From Virgibacillus_F sp049310925 (lineage in GTDB: Bacteria > Bacillota > Bacilli > Bacillales > Amphibacillaceae), in assembly GCF_049310925.1 (NCBI RefSeq), contig NZ_JBMERP010000007.1, positions 21,069 to 85,068 of the forward strand: a DNA stretch of 64,000 bases. The letters run 5' to 3'. Positions within the stretch are counted from its first letter, which is position 1. Every line of letters begins with the position of its first letter. Under the pieces are notes generated by a model. It did no database searches, was not told where the DNA came from, and was given only the letters and a program-made list of their open reading frames with translations. This document shows, piece after piece, positions 15,807 to 25,500 of this stretch. The translations under genes and the position numbers were made by a program.

Positions 15807-16790
15807 CTACCTCACAGAATCCCGCTCTATAAGTTCAGTTGAAAGTTTGTAATTATGATTTACTTTTTCGCCTAATAACATTTGAAAAATTAAATGCACT
15901 GATAGTGCTCCAACCTCATATTTAGGTTGTTTCATTGTAGTCAATGATGGTATCACGTATTCGGCTAGTTGTATATCATCAAAACCTATGATGGAAATGT
16001 CTTTTGGAACACTTATCCCATTTTCCTTAAATGCCTGTAAGCCTCCAATTGCCATTTCATCATTAGCGTAAAATATTGCTTCTGGTAAATCACGTTGAGC
16101 AATTAACATTTTCGTTGCTCTGTATCCACCTTCACGTGTGAAGTCTCCAGATAATCTCCATTTCGACTGAAAATTTAAGTCATTGGCTTTTAAAGCGTTT
16201 GTAAATCCTTCAAATCGTAGCATATTATCATGTGAATTAGATGGACCGCTTACATAAGCAATGTGTCGATACCCTTTATTAATTAAATATTCCGTTGCAG
16301 TGTATCCGCCTTGAACGTTATCTACTTCAACATGGACGACAAATTCATTTTTAAGCTTTCTGTCCAATACAACAAGGGGGAATCCCTCTCTTGCTGATTC
16401 TAGTGTAATTTCATCACTTATATTGTGGGCTAAGATAATCACCCCATCAACTCGCTTTTCTTTTAAAAACTTAACAGCTGTGGATTGTGGTCCACCAATT
16501 GAACTACAAGCAATCAGATCATAGCCATTAGCTGTGGCAACATCCTGAACCCCTTTAATCAATTCCGAATAATATGGACCGGATAAGTCACTCAATATTA
16601 GGGCGATTGTATTTGTTCTCGATCTTTTTAAGTCTGATGCAAATCCATTTTTTTGATAATTTAATTCCTTAGCAGCCTCTACTACTTTTTTTCTAGTTGA
16701 TTGACTAACTTTATTACTATTATTCAGTGCGTATGAAGCTGTAGATATCGCTACTCCGGCTAGCTTTGCTACATCTTTAATTGTTGCCAT
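15807..16790 (-). CDS. LacI-family transcriptional regulator of the beta-glucan locus
   Basis: DNA-binding repressor of 327 residues. The N-terminal helix-turn-helix and hinge helix (ATIKDVAKLAGVAISTASYALNN..., residues 2-50) are typical; the periplasmic-binding-like ligand domain covers about 58-327 (FYANDEMAIGGLQAFKENG, SIIGFDDIQLAEYV). The start follows GGAGGAAG. It sits at the distal end of the importer genes and is probably transcribed on its own (238 bases separate it from the permease). Likely operators are the two GAAACGTTTC palindromes in the divergent control region at 20129-20379. The ligand is inferred to be a beta-1,2-glucooligosaccharide or a breakdown product. Confidence 0.88.
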   Translation of the reverse strand: MATIKDVAKLAGVAISTASYALNNSNKVSQSTRKKVVEAAKELNYQKNGFASDLKRSRTNTIALILSDLSGPYYSELIKGVQDVATANGYDLIACSSIGGPQSTAVKFLKEKRVDGVIILAHNISDEITLESAREGFPLVVLDRKLKNEFVVHVEVDNVQGGYTATEYLINKGYRHIAYVSGPSNSHDNMLRFEGFTNALKANDLNFQSKWRLSGDFTREGGYRATKMLIAQRDLPEAIFYANDEMAIGGLQAFKENGISVPKDISIIGFDDIQLAEYVIPSLTTMKQPKYEVGALSVHLIFQMLLGEKVNHNYKLSTELIERDSVR

Positions 16791-17028
16791 CTTTAACTTC
16801 CTCCATAAAGTAAAACTTCATATAGCGGGGATTTCTTTCTTCCCTCACTGAATTTTAGTTGAATTAATTGGGGATTATATAAGCGAGTCATCCCACACAT
16901 AGAAATATCGATCAACCTCAATTATCGAGCCACGGTTTTTTACTGCCCGTCACTCTTTGATAACTTTTAAAACGACATCATTATAATTTCATAGTACCTT
17001 ATATTATACCATTTGAGAACTAATCCCC

Positions 17029-17859
17029 CTACTTAATCCCAGACATTGTAAACCCTTCAACAATATATTTTTGAAAGAATGAAAAGATAATCATTATTGG
17101 TATAACCATGAATGCAGCTCCAGCCATTTGTAATGCAAAGTTATTCGCATATTGACCCTGTAGCAATGATAGCCCAACAGATAATGTATATAGGCTTTCA
17201 TCATTAGCAATAATTAAAGGCCATAAGAAACTGTTCCACGCTGCTATGAATGTTAGAATTCCTTGTACAGCGAATATCGGTTTTGCAATAGGAATAATTA
17301 AACGGAAAAATATATAAAATTCTCCTGCTCCATCCAAACGAGCAGCCTCTATTAAATCAGTAGGAATAGTGGTCATAAATTGTCTGAACAAAAATATGCT
17401 GAAAGCAACTGCCAACCCTGGCAATATAATACCCGTCATTGTATTTGTTAGACCCATTTCATTAAGTAATAAATAGACAGGTATCATTGTAACTTGTCCT
17501 GGAATCATCATTGTTGATAAAACAACGTAGAATATTTTTTCCCTTCCTTTAAAATGAAACTTTGCAAACCCGTATCCTGCCATAGCATTAAATAGTAATC
17601 CTATAAATGAGAAAAATACAATAATTATTGTATTCTTTAAATAAACTAAGAAATTTAATTCGGTAAATAGTTTAATAAAGTTTTCTAATGTAGGGTTTTC
17701 TGGAATCAACGTGGGAGTGAGCTGCAGCACTTCACTTTCTGGCTTAAATGCACTGGAAATCATCCACAAAAATGGGATTGATACCAGTATCCCCCCTAAA
17801 ACCATAATAATCGTTACAACTCTCATCTCGGTCTTACTCTTTTTTGTAGCTGTAGCCAT
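17029..17859 (-). CDS. Carbohydrate ABC transporter permease, MalG-like (CUT1)
   Basis: Second membrane subunit of the sugar importer, 276 residues with about six hydrophobic segments. The coupling-loop EAA motif is at LIEAARLDGAGEFYIFFRLIIPIAKP, in the standard CUT1 position, and the C-terminus (QKYIVEGFTMSGIK) is the MalG-family ending. I chose ATG 17859: GAGAGG is nine bases upstream, while the upstream in-frame TTG lies inside that site. It follows the MalF-like gene after 15 bases. It needs an ATPase encoded elsewhere, as is usual for CUT1 importers that share MsmX. Confidence 0.9.
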   Translation of the reverse strand: MATATKKSKTEMRVVTIIMVLGGILVSIPFLWMISSAFKPESEVLQLTPTLIPENPTLENFIKLFTELNFLVYLKNTIIIVFFSFIGLLFNAMAGYGFAKFHFKGREKIFYVVLSTMMIPGQVTMIPVYLLLNEMGLTNTMTGIILPGLAVAFSIFLFRQFMTTIPTDLIEAARLDGAGEFYIFFRLIIPIAKPIFAVQGILTFIAAWNSFLWPLIIANDESLYTLSVGLSLLQGQYANNFALQMAGAAFMVIPIMIIFSFFQKYIVEGFTMSGIK

Positions 17860-17874
17860 TACGATCAACCTCTC

Positions 17875-18774
17875 TTAATACTCTGTATCAGACTTTTTAG
17901 ATTTAAATTGAATTAACGTTACAATTATAATCATGATAAATAATAAGAATGATCCGGCTGACGCATAGCCGAATTCACTAAATTGGAAACCTTCCTGGTA
18001 AATAAACAATGCTACTGAAATTGTTCCATCTAACGGTCCACCCTGAGTCATTACATAAGGCTCCTCGAAGAATTGCATCCACCCAATTAATGTAGTAACC
18101 GTAACAAAAAAGGTTGCATATCGCAAAAGTGGTATAGTTACATGGAAAAGCGTTTTTATCCGGCTTGCACCGTCCATTTCAGCAGCTTCATAGTATGATT
18201 TCGGAATACCTTGTAAGGCGGCCAAAAAAATAATCATATTAATACCGATACCTTTCCAGACCGCTAATATAATTAAGGAAATTTTGGCTATCGTAGGTTC
18301 TTGCAACCACGGAATACTGTTTACATTTACGAGCGATAAAAGGTAGTTAAATAATCCATAATCTGTATTGTAAAGATATCCCCAAATTACCGCTACGGCA
18401 ATAATATTGGTGATTGAAGGCATATAATATACTGATCTAAAAAAAGAAAACAATTTATTACTGCCATAGTTCAACAACAGTGCGATACCTAAGGAGAAGA
18501 GAATAACGAGAGGTACTCCAACAACGACGTAAAAGACAGTGTTATAGACAGCCTTTAAAAAAATATCATCTTTAAAAAGTTCAATGTAGTTTTCTAAACC
18601 AATAAAGCTTATATTTGACCAATCAGCTAGCCCCTTTAGATTAAGGTCAGTGAAGCTTATTACAAATGCAATCATAATCGGTATAATGCTAAATATCGTC
18701 AGCAATATTACTGAAGGTGCAATAAACATATACGGATGTTTATTCTGAAATTTACTTTTAAATGCGTTCAACAT
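17875..18774 (-). CDS. Carbohydrate ABC transporter permease, MalF-like (CUT1)
   Basis: First membrane subunit of the sugar importer, 299 residues from ATG 18774 with AGGTGG seven bases upstream (the in-frame TTG at 18792 precedes that site). It has six main hydrophobic segments; the EAA loop is at YYEAAEMDGASRIKTLFHVTIPLL. The PYVMTQGGPLDGT segment is characteristic of CUT1 permeases. A hairpin at 18817-18858 separates it from the receptor gene, which would lower permease expression relative to the receptor. Substrate is inferred from neighbouring GH3 and GH94 enzymes. Confidence 0.9.
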   Translation of the reverse strand: MLNAFKSKFQNKHPYMFIAPSVILLTIFSIIPIMIAFVISFTDLNLKGLADWSNISFIGLENYIELFKDDIFLKAVYNTVFYVVVGVPLVILFSLGIALLLNYGSNKLFSFFRSVYYMPSITNIIAVAVIWGYLYNTDYGLFNYLLSLVNVNSIPWLQEPTIAKISLIILAVWKGIGINMIIFLAALQGIPKSYYEAAEMDGASRIKTLFHVTIPLLRYATFFVTVTTLIGWMQFFEEPYVMTQGGPLDGTISVALFIYQEGFQFSEFGYASAGSFLLFIMIIIVTLIQFKSKKSDTEY

Positions 18775-18816
18775 TTTTAACCCACCTATCAAAACTGCAA
18801 GTAATATATCTAAAAA

Positions 18817-18858
18817 GAAATATGGAGGGCAAGCAACTGCTAATCGCCTCCATATTTC
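18817..18858 (-). terminator. Stem-loop between sugar receptor and permease genes
   Basis: GAAATATGGAGG (18817-18828) pairs with CCTCCATATTTC (18847-18858); on the minus strand the stem is followed by TTTTTAG. It is probably a partial terminator or mRNA-end stabiliser that sets more receptor than permease, a common arrangement in sugar ABC operons. Confidence 0.65.
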
Positions 18859-18883
18859 TCTTTATTATAATAGCTTGTCGAAT

Positions 18884-20119
18884 TTATTCTTCCTCTAATA
18901 ATTCCTGAGCTGTTTGATTAAACTTTTCCATTTCTTTTTGTAAATCCGCTCCACCTGCGTTAACTCTTTCAAGTGAGCTTAAAAGTTCTTGAGCAATACG
19001 CTCAAATTCTTCAATTTGAATTCCTGCTTTTGTGTGCTTTAATTGCTCCCCAAATACTTTGTAGTTAGGATCTTCTTTTAACAAAGGATCTTCCCAAGCT
19101 TCCGTTCTTGCTGGAAGTGTATTGGAAATCTTTAGCCATTCAAGTTGTGTGTCCACTTCATTCATATAAGAAATAAATTTCAGCGCATTATCTACATTCT
19201 TTGACGTATCGAAAACAGATAATACAGATCCACCCATACTGGATGTTCTTGTTTCCTTCTTAGGCATAACCGCTGTGGCCCATTTCCCTTTAATTTCAGG
19301 AGCTTGTTCATTTATTATGTTAATCATCCACGGCCCACTAAAGAACATTGGTTTTGAACCTTTGCTGAATGCTTGAACTATGTCTCCACCTTGTTGCGTT
19401 TGACTGTAGCCTTTTTCAAAATAGCTGTGATAATACTTCATCGCTTCAATAAATTTAGGTGAATCGAAATTCAAATCATTATTTTTCAAATCTGCTTCAT
19501 ATCCATTCTGCCATGCAAAAATGAATGGTGTTATCTGGTCCTTTTGATCAATATCAAGTCCAAATTGGCCTTCTCCACGGGCTGCTAGCTTAGCCGCCGC
19601 GTCCTTTAATTCTTCCCATGTCTGTGGTGCTTTATCATAGCCAGCTTCTTTTAAGATATCTGTACGGTAATATAAAACACGGGTATCCACATACCACGGA
19701 ATTCCAACAATTTCATCCCCGCGCTTCATTACAGATTGAGAACCTTCAAAGTAATTATCAGGAGCAAATTCCGGGTAATCATCCATATACTTGGATAAAT
19801 CCTTTAATGCACCAGCTTCAGCAAATTCTGCTACCCATGTAGTACCTAATTGTAGTACATCCGGTCCATTTCCAGAGGCTACAGCAGTTAACAATTTATC
19901 ATGAGCACTTCCCCACGGTATAGCTTGTACATCTACTGTAAGACCTTCATTTTCTTTTTCAAATTTCTTGGCGAGTTCTTCTAGTTTCTTACCTTCTTCA
20001 CCCATTGCCCATACTTCAATCGTATTGCTTTCACCCTTTGATCCCTCTTCAGAACAAGCACTTAGTACTGCAAAAGCAACGAAAATCGAAAGCAAAAATA
20101 ATAACTTAGTTTTTTTCAA
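18884..20119 (-). CDS. Sugar ABC transporter substrate-binding lipoprotein (CUT1)
   Basis: Extracellular receptor of 411 residues. The signal is MKKTKLLFLLSIF... with lipobox LSAC. The mature part (TIEVWAMGEEGKKLEELAKKFE... , GNGPDVLQLGTTWVAEFA, FFSGPWMINI) is the family-1 solute-binding fold. I prefer TTG 20119, eight bases after AGGGG; GTG 20128 overlaps that site. Its gene order next to GH3 and GH94 enzymes resembles Listeria innocua lin1841, which binds sophorooligosaccharides. An operator GAAACGTTTC lies 37 bases upstream of the start. Confidence 0.88.
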   Translation of the reverse strand: MKKTKLLFLLSIFVAFAVLSACSEEGSKGESNTIEVWAMGEEGKKLEELAKKFEKENEGLTVDVQAIPWGSAHDKLLTAVASGNGPDVLQLGTTWVAEFAEAGALKDLSKYMDDYPEFAPDNYFEGSQSVMKRGDEIVGIPWYVDTRVLYYRTDILKEAGYDKAPQTWEELKDAAAKLAARGEGQFGLDIDQKDQITPFIFAWQNGYEADLKNNDLNFDSPKFIEAMKYYHSYFEKGYSQTQQGGDIVQAFSKGSKPMFFSGPWMINIINEQAPEIKGKWATAVMPKKETRTSSMGGSVLSVFDTSKNVDNALKFISYMNEVDTQLEWLKISNTLPARTEAWEDPLLKEDPNYKVFGEQLKHTKAGIQIEEFERIAQELLSSLERVNAGGADLQKEMEKFNQTAQELLEEE

Positions 20120-20156
20120 TCCAAACACCCCTGTTTTTATTTTATAGTAATCTATT

Positions 20157-20166
20157 GAAACGTTTC
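20157..20166. promoter_or_regulatory. Operator candidate 1 (GAAACGTTTC) before the sugar receptor gene
   Basis: A perfect 10-bp palindrome within TTGAAACGTTTCGA, placed just upstream of the receptor gene on the minus strand. Its centre-CG form is the usual LacI-family operator. The same core lies 189 bp away before the GH3 gene. Confidence 0.7.
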
Positions 20167-20345
20167 GATACTTTGATTATAATCAATACTGTATCCGCTT
20201 TCAATAGTTTTTTTGAAATTTTATACTTTTTATTTATTTAATTTCACTTAATGCACTGTTTATACCTATATTACAAGGGAAAATAAAGAAAAAAGAATTT
20301 GACCATTATAGCAAAAGACTTTATAATCCCACTATACAATCAATC

Positions 20346-20355
20346 GAAACGTTTC
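20346..20355. promoter_or_regulatory. Operator candidate 2 (GAAACGTTTC) before the GH3 gene
   Basis: The perfect 10-bp palindrome is repeated here within TCGAAACGTTTCAC, 11 bases before the CGGAGG ribosome site of the GH3 gene. Bound repressor would block transcription there. Together with copy 1 it covers both arms of the divergent region. Confidence 0.7.
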
Positions 20356-20379
20356 ACTAATTACACGGAGGTTCTAACT

Positions 20380-22542
20380 ATGAATAAAAATTTAGTTTCA
20401 CTGATGGAAAAAATGACATTGGATGAGAAAATAGGACAACTTATCCAACTAGCCACCCCTTTTTATATGGGGGCAACTGACCGTGGGCAAATTACTGGAC
20501 CAATGGTTGGTATGGGTATTGACGATAACGTCGTTCTCAACAGCGGTTCTGTACTTGGAGCTTCTGGTGCAAATGAAGTAATTAACATTCAACAACAACA
20601 CTTAAAGGAAAACCGTTTAGGTATCCCCCTTTTATTTATGTCCGATGTTGTTCATGGGTATAAAACTATTTTTCCCGTTCCATTAGCAATTGGTTGTTCT
20701 TGGGACTTAGAACTTGCAGAAAAAAGCGCTGAAATTGCTGCGTATGAAGCAGCAGTTTCCGGTGTCCACGTTACGTTTGCACCAATGGTTGACTTGGTTC
20801 GTGATCCGCGGTGGGGGAGAGTGATGGAATCCACGGGAGAAGATTCCTATCTAAATAGTCAATTTGCTAAAGCTCAAGTTCGCGGGTTTCAAGGAACCGA
20901 TATGACGAAGGACCATAAACGTGTTGCTTCATGTGTGAAACACTTTGCTGCTTATGGAGCTCCAGAGGGAGGCCGTGATTATAATACTGTAAATATGTCA
21001 GAACGTGAACTACGTGAAACCTACTTACCAGCATATAAGGCTGCACTTAATGCAGGGAGTGAAATGGTAATGACAGCGTTTAATACAGTTGATGGCATAC
21101 CTGCAACTGGAAATAAACAACTAATGCGAGACCTGCTTCGCGACGAATGGAATTTTGATGGGGTCATTATTTCAGATTGGGGTGCTGTAAAAGAATTAAT
21201 TCCACACGGCATTGCAAGTGATGAAAAAGAAGCAGCCTTAAAAGCAATAAAAGCTGGGGTTGATATCGAAATGATGACCGCGTGCTATGTAAAAAATTTA
21301 AAAGAACTTATTAATAATGGGGATATTGACGAAGGATTAATTAATGAATCCGTTTTACGCATTTTGCAACTCAAACAAAAGTTGGGATTATTTGACAACC
21401 CTTATCGGGGCGCAGACGCTCGACTTGAACAAGAAGTCGTCATGAGTGATGCACATAGACAGGTATCGCGTGAACTAGCAACAAAATCCATTGTGTTGTT
21501 AAAAAATGAGGCTATTCTTCCATTACACAAACACCAAAAGTTTGCTTTAATAGGCCCCTTTGCTAGTAGTAATGACATTCTTGGACCCTGGTCTGGGCTG
21601 GGATCAAAGGATGATGCCATTACAATGAATGAAGGTTTGAGAACAAAATTAGGTGATTCACACCTTCTTGTTGCCAAAGGCTGTGATGTTGAAACAAGGA
21701 CTGACTCCCAGCTTAATGAAGCGCTTCTAGCTGCAAAGGATGCTGACGTTATAGTTTTAGCACTTGGTGAAGACTCCGAAATGAGCGGTGAAGCAGGATC
21801 CTTGACAGATATTAGGCTACCACAAGTACAACTCGATTTAATAAAAAAATTGAAAGAACTAGGAAAACCAATTGTAACTGTTTTATTTAATGGGCGTCCA
21901 TTAGATTTGCATGGAGTTATAGAACACTCTGATGCAGTAGTTGAAGCTTGGTATCCAGGTACAGAGGGTGGAGTAGCAATTGCTGACTTACTTTTTGGCG
22001 ACGTAAATCCATCAGGAAAACTTACAATGTCTTTTCCTGATTCTGTTGGACAAGTACCAGTTTACTATAACCATTTCAACACCGGGCGCCCTAAAGGTGC
22101 TCCAGATGCTCAAGAACGGTATATATCACAGTATTTAGACAGCCCAAATGAACCTCTGTTTCCATTTGGTTACGGATTGGGTTATACAACGTACACCTAC
22201 AACAACATGAGACTCTCAGCAACTGAAATGACCGCTGAAAAACCGATAACATTAACAGTGACCGTTAAAAACACAGGGAGTAAAGCAGGAGTAGAAACGG
22301 TACAGTTTTATATTCGTGACCTCGTAGGGGAAGTCGTACGTCCATTAAAAGAACTTAAAGGCTTTAAAAAGGTTCACTTACAACCAAACGAGGAAAAAGA
22401 AATATCCTTTACAATCTCAGAAAAACAATTACGCTACCACCATTCAAATTTAGAGTTTTCTAGTGACTCCGGAAAATTTATTGCTTATATTGGACCGAAC
22501 AGCCGGGATGTACAAGCTATTCCTTTTGAATTATTAAAATAA
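20380..22542 (+). CDS. Beta-glucosidase, glycoside hydrolase family 3
   Basis: Exo-acting enzyme of 720 residues that removes glucose from the non-reducing end of beta-glucosides. The start is ATG 20380, with CGGAGG upstream; the frame is open further up but passes through the operator. The GH3 N-domain has KHFAAYG (187-193) and the nucleophile Asp266 in VIISDWG; the C-domain has LGEDSEMSGEAGS; a fibronectin-III-like domain ends the protein (about 610-720). No signal peptide, so cytoplasmic. It is followed after 23 bases by the GH94 gene. In Listeria innocua the equivalent gene (lin1840) makes a beta-1,2-glucosidase active on sophorose, so that specificity is likely here. Confidence 0.92.
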   Translation: MNKNLVSLMEKMTLDEKIGQLIQLATPFYMGATDRGQITGPMVGMGIDDNVVLNSGSVLGASGANEVINIQQQHLKENRLGIPLLFMSDVVHGYKTIFPVPLAIGCSWDLELAEKSAEIAAYEAAVSGVHVTFAPMVDLVRDPRWGRVMESTGEDSYLNSQFAKAQVRGFQGTDMTKDHKRVASCVKHFAAYGAPEGGRDYNTVNMSERELRETYLPAYKAALNAGSEMVMTAFNTVDGIPATGNKQLMRDLLRDEWNFDGVIISDWGAVKELIPHGIASDEKEAALKAIKAGVDIEMMTACYVKNLKELINNGDIDEGLINESVLRILQLKQKLGLFDNPYRGADARLEQEVVMSDAHRQVSRELATKSIVLLKNEAILPLHKHQKFALIGPFASSNDILGPWSGLGSKDDAITMNEGLRTKLGDSHLLVAKGCDVETRTDSQLNEALLAAKDADVIVLALGEDSEMSGEAGSLTDIRLPQVQLDLIKKLKELGKPIVTVLFNGRPLDLHGVIEHSDAVVEAWYPGTEGGVAIADLLFGDVNPSGKLTMSFPDSVGQVPVYYNHFNTGRPKGAPDAQERYISQYLDSPNEPLFPFGYGLGYTTYTYNNMRLSATEMTAEKPITLTVTVKNTGSKAGVETVQFYIRDLVGEVVRPLKELKGFKKVHLQPNEEKEISFTISEKQLRYHHSNLEFSSDSGKFIAYIGPNSRDVQAIPFELLK

Positions 22543-22565
22543 CTGCCGAAGAGGAGAATGAAACA

Positions 22566-25500
22566 ATGCACGAGCCTAAAATAATGATTAACGAAGGAGA
22601 TTTAAGTTTCACTTTTTTTAAAAGTGGTGATTTGTATGAAATTCGCCATAAAGACACAATGATTAATCAATTATTGTCAAATTCTATTGATGGTGCATTA
22701 AATAACCTTTTCTTACGGATTTACAAATCTGACGAAATAAAAGCTTTTCCGTTACTGGGTGTAAAATCTAATAGTACTGTGTATACGAATGGAACTCATG
22801 TTATCTGGCGAGGTTCTATATACGGCGTAGATTACCAGATTACATTTAGATTGTCTTCAAAGGGAATTTGGTTCTGGGATGTTACGTTAAATGCTAATAA
22901 TTTAGATGTAGACATTATCTACGGGCAGGATTTGGGTCTTGCTGATTATGGTGCAGTCAGATCAAACGAAGCCTATATGTCCCAATATATGGACCATAAA
23001 GTATTTAAAGATACTTCGAGAGGTCATGTTATATGCACACGACAAAATCAGCCGATGACCGATGGCTTCCCATACATGCAACAAGGTGCACTTACTAAAG
23101 CAGTAGGTTATTCTACAGATGGATTTCAATTTTTTGGCTTGTCATATAAGACTACAAACCAACCAGAAGTACTAAGTAAGTCCACCTTAGCAAATGATAT
23201 CTACCAATATGAATTTGCCTATACTGCATTACAGTCAGAGCGAATCACTTTATCTGGTAGGCATAATGTTGTATTTTATGGTCTTTTTAAAGAGGACCAC
23301 CAATCTGCCATTACTTCCTTAGAATTTAATGATGAGATATGGAGCGCTTGGGAAGAAGTAAATAAACTAAGTACCAAAACCTGCACGCAGCTGGATAAAA
23401 CTAGTACTTCTCCTACTGTTGGAGAACCACTTCAAACACTGTCGATGACAAATGAGGAAATCAGTGAATATTTCCCGAAACGTCACCAAGAGGAATATGA
23501 GGGCGAGTCCTTACTTTCCTTTTTTACGGATACGTATGAACACGTTATTCTGAAGGAAAAAGAACAACTAGTGGAACGCCCACACGGTCATATTTTAATG
23601 AGTGGTCATAATGATAAGTTAAAAGAAGACACAATTACGACCACCTGTTTTATGTACGGGATATTCAATTCCCAACTAACTGTAGGAAATACGTCTATGA
23701 ACAAAATGTTATCGAACATCCGAAATCCGTTAAATATAATGAAAACATCTGGCCAAAGGATCTATGTAGAAATGGATGGAAAGTTTCAATTACTTACGAT
23801 GCCCACGATGTTTGAACTAGGATTTAACTATGCACGGTGGTACTACAAAATAAGTGACGATGTCTTAATCATTACAAACTTTACAACGGTCGATACACCT
23901 GAAGTGCGACTTCAAGTAAAATCAACTAGCGGCAAAGCCTATAATTACCTAGTTACAACCCAGATAACAATGAATAATAACGAATATGAAAAACCTTTCA
24001 AGATGACAAAAGAAGGAAATACATTATCTTTCTTTGCTGATTCTGAAGCTGATAGTTCAACAACATATCCTGACTTATCTTATCGACTTCATGTAACTGG
24101 CGCAACAGTTCAGCAAAAAGATGAAAACCTTTTAGTTAAAAACGCCCCCGGTTCATCTTCGCTTATAGTTTTACAACTATATGCTTCAAGTGAGTGGGAA
24201 ATAGAAATACAAGGTTTACTATATAATGAAATTAGGCCTTGGAAAAAGAAAGACTTCTTAGTAGAAACAGAGAGTTACCGTACTTTTTACCGTGGTGTCA
24301 TGAATAACTTTAACCTTTCTATCGATAACGCTAAAACACAAGAACTTGAAAAAATGAACGCCACAGCATGGTGGTATACACACAATATGCTTGTTCATTT
24401 TTCTGTTCCTCGGGGTTTGGAGCAATATATCGGAGCGGCATGGGGAACACGTGACGTATGCCAGGGGCCTACTGAATATTTTATGGCTACACAAAATTTT
24501 GAATCGGTCAAAGAAATTATTGAAAAGGTTTTCTCCCATCAGTACGAGGATATCGGAAACTGGCCACAATGGTTTATGTTTGATAAATATGCAAACATTC
24601 AACAAGCTGAGAGTCACGGAGATGTAGTTGTTTGGCCATTGAAAGTAGTTGCTGATTATTTGGAAGCAACAAATGACTATGCAATTTTACAAAAACAAGT
24701 TCCCTACACAGAACGAGAAGGATTTGGATACACTGAAAAAACTGAAACTATTTTAGAACATGTTACAAAAGCAATTAATCACATTAAGGATGAATTTATA
24801 CATGATACATGCTTATCATCCTATGGCGATGGTGATTGGGACGATACACTTCAACCAGCAAATGCCCAATTAAAAGAATTTATGGTTTCAAGCTGGACAG
24901 TAGCATTAACATTCCAAGTAATTAATAAACTATCAAAAGTACTAACAGAACCCTATAAACAGGAAGCTAATGAATTAAACGAAATAGCTTTAGGAATTAA
25001 ACGTGATTATGACCGTTATATCCATCACGAAGAAATTCTACCAGGCTTTGTTTACATGGAGAAACCAGGGAAACCTGAATTTATGCTACACCCAACCGAT
25101 TCAAAAACCGGAATTAACTATCGACTATTGCCGATGCTTCGAGGTATGATTAGCGAACTCTTAACATTAGAAGAGGCTAAAGAACATTATGATATTATTA
25201 AGAAAAAACTTTACTTTCCAGATGGTGTCCGTCTAATGGATCGACCAGCTAACTACACTGGGGGAGTAAGTACGCATTTCAAACGCGCGGAACAAGCTGC
25301 AAATTTCGGACGTGAAATTGGTCTACAATACGTACATGCTAATATTCGATTTGTTGAAGCAATGGCTAAAATCGGTTATGAAAATGAAGTGTGGAGAGGA
25401 TTATCAGTTATCAATCCGATTGGGATTAGAGATATCGTTCCAAACGCAGAAATACGTCAAAGCAATACCTATTTCAGTAGTTCAGATGGGAAATTCAGTA

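Noticed and set aside
20157..20355. The two GAAACGTTTC sites as CcpA cre sites
   Set aside because: When the central CG is aligned, the conserved outer TG of cre is displaced in both; a LacI-family operator for the local regulator fits better.
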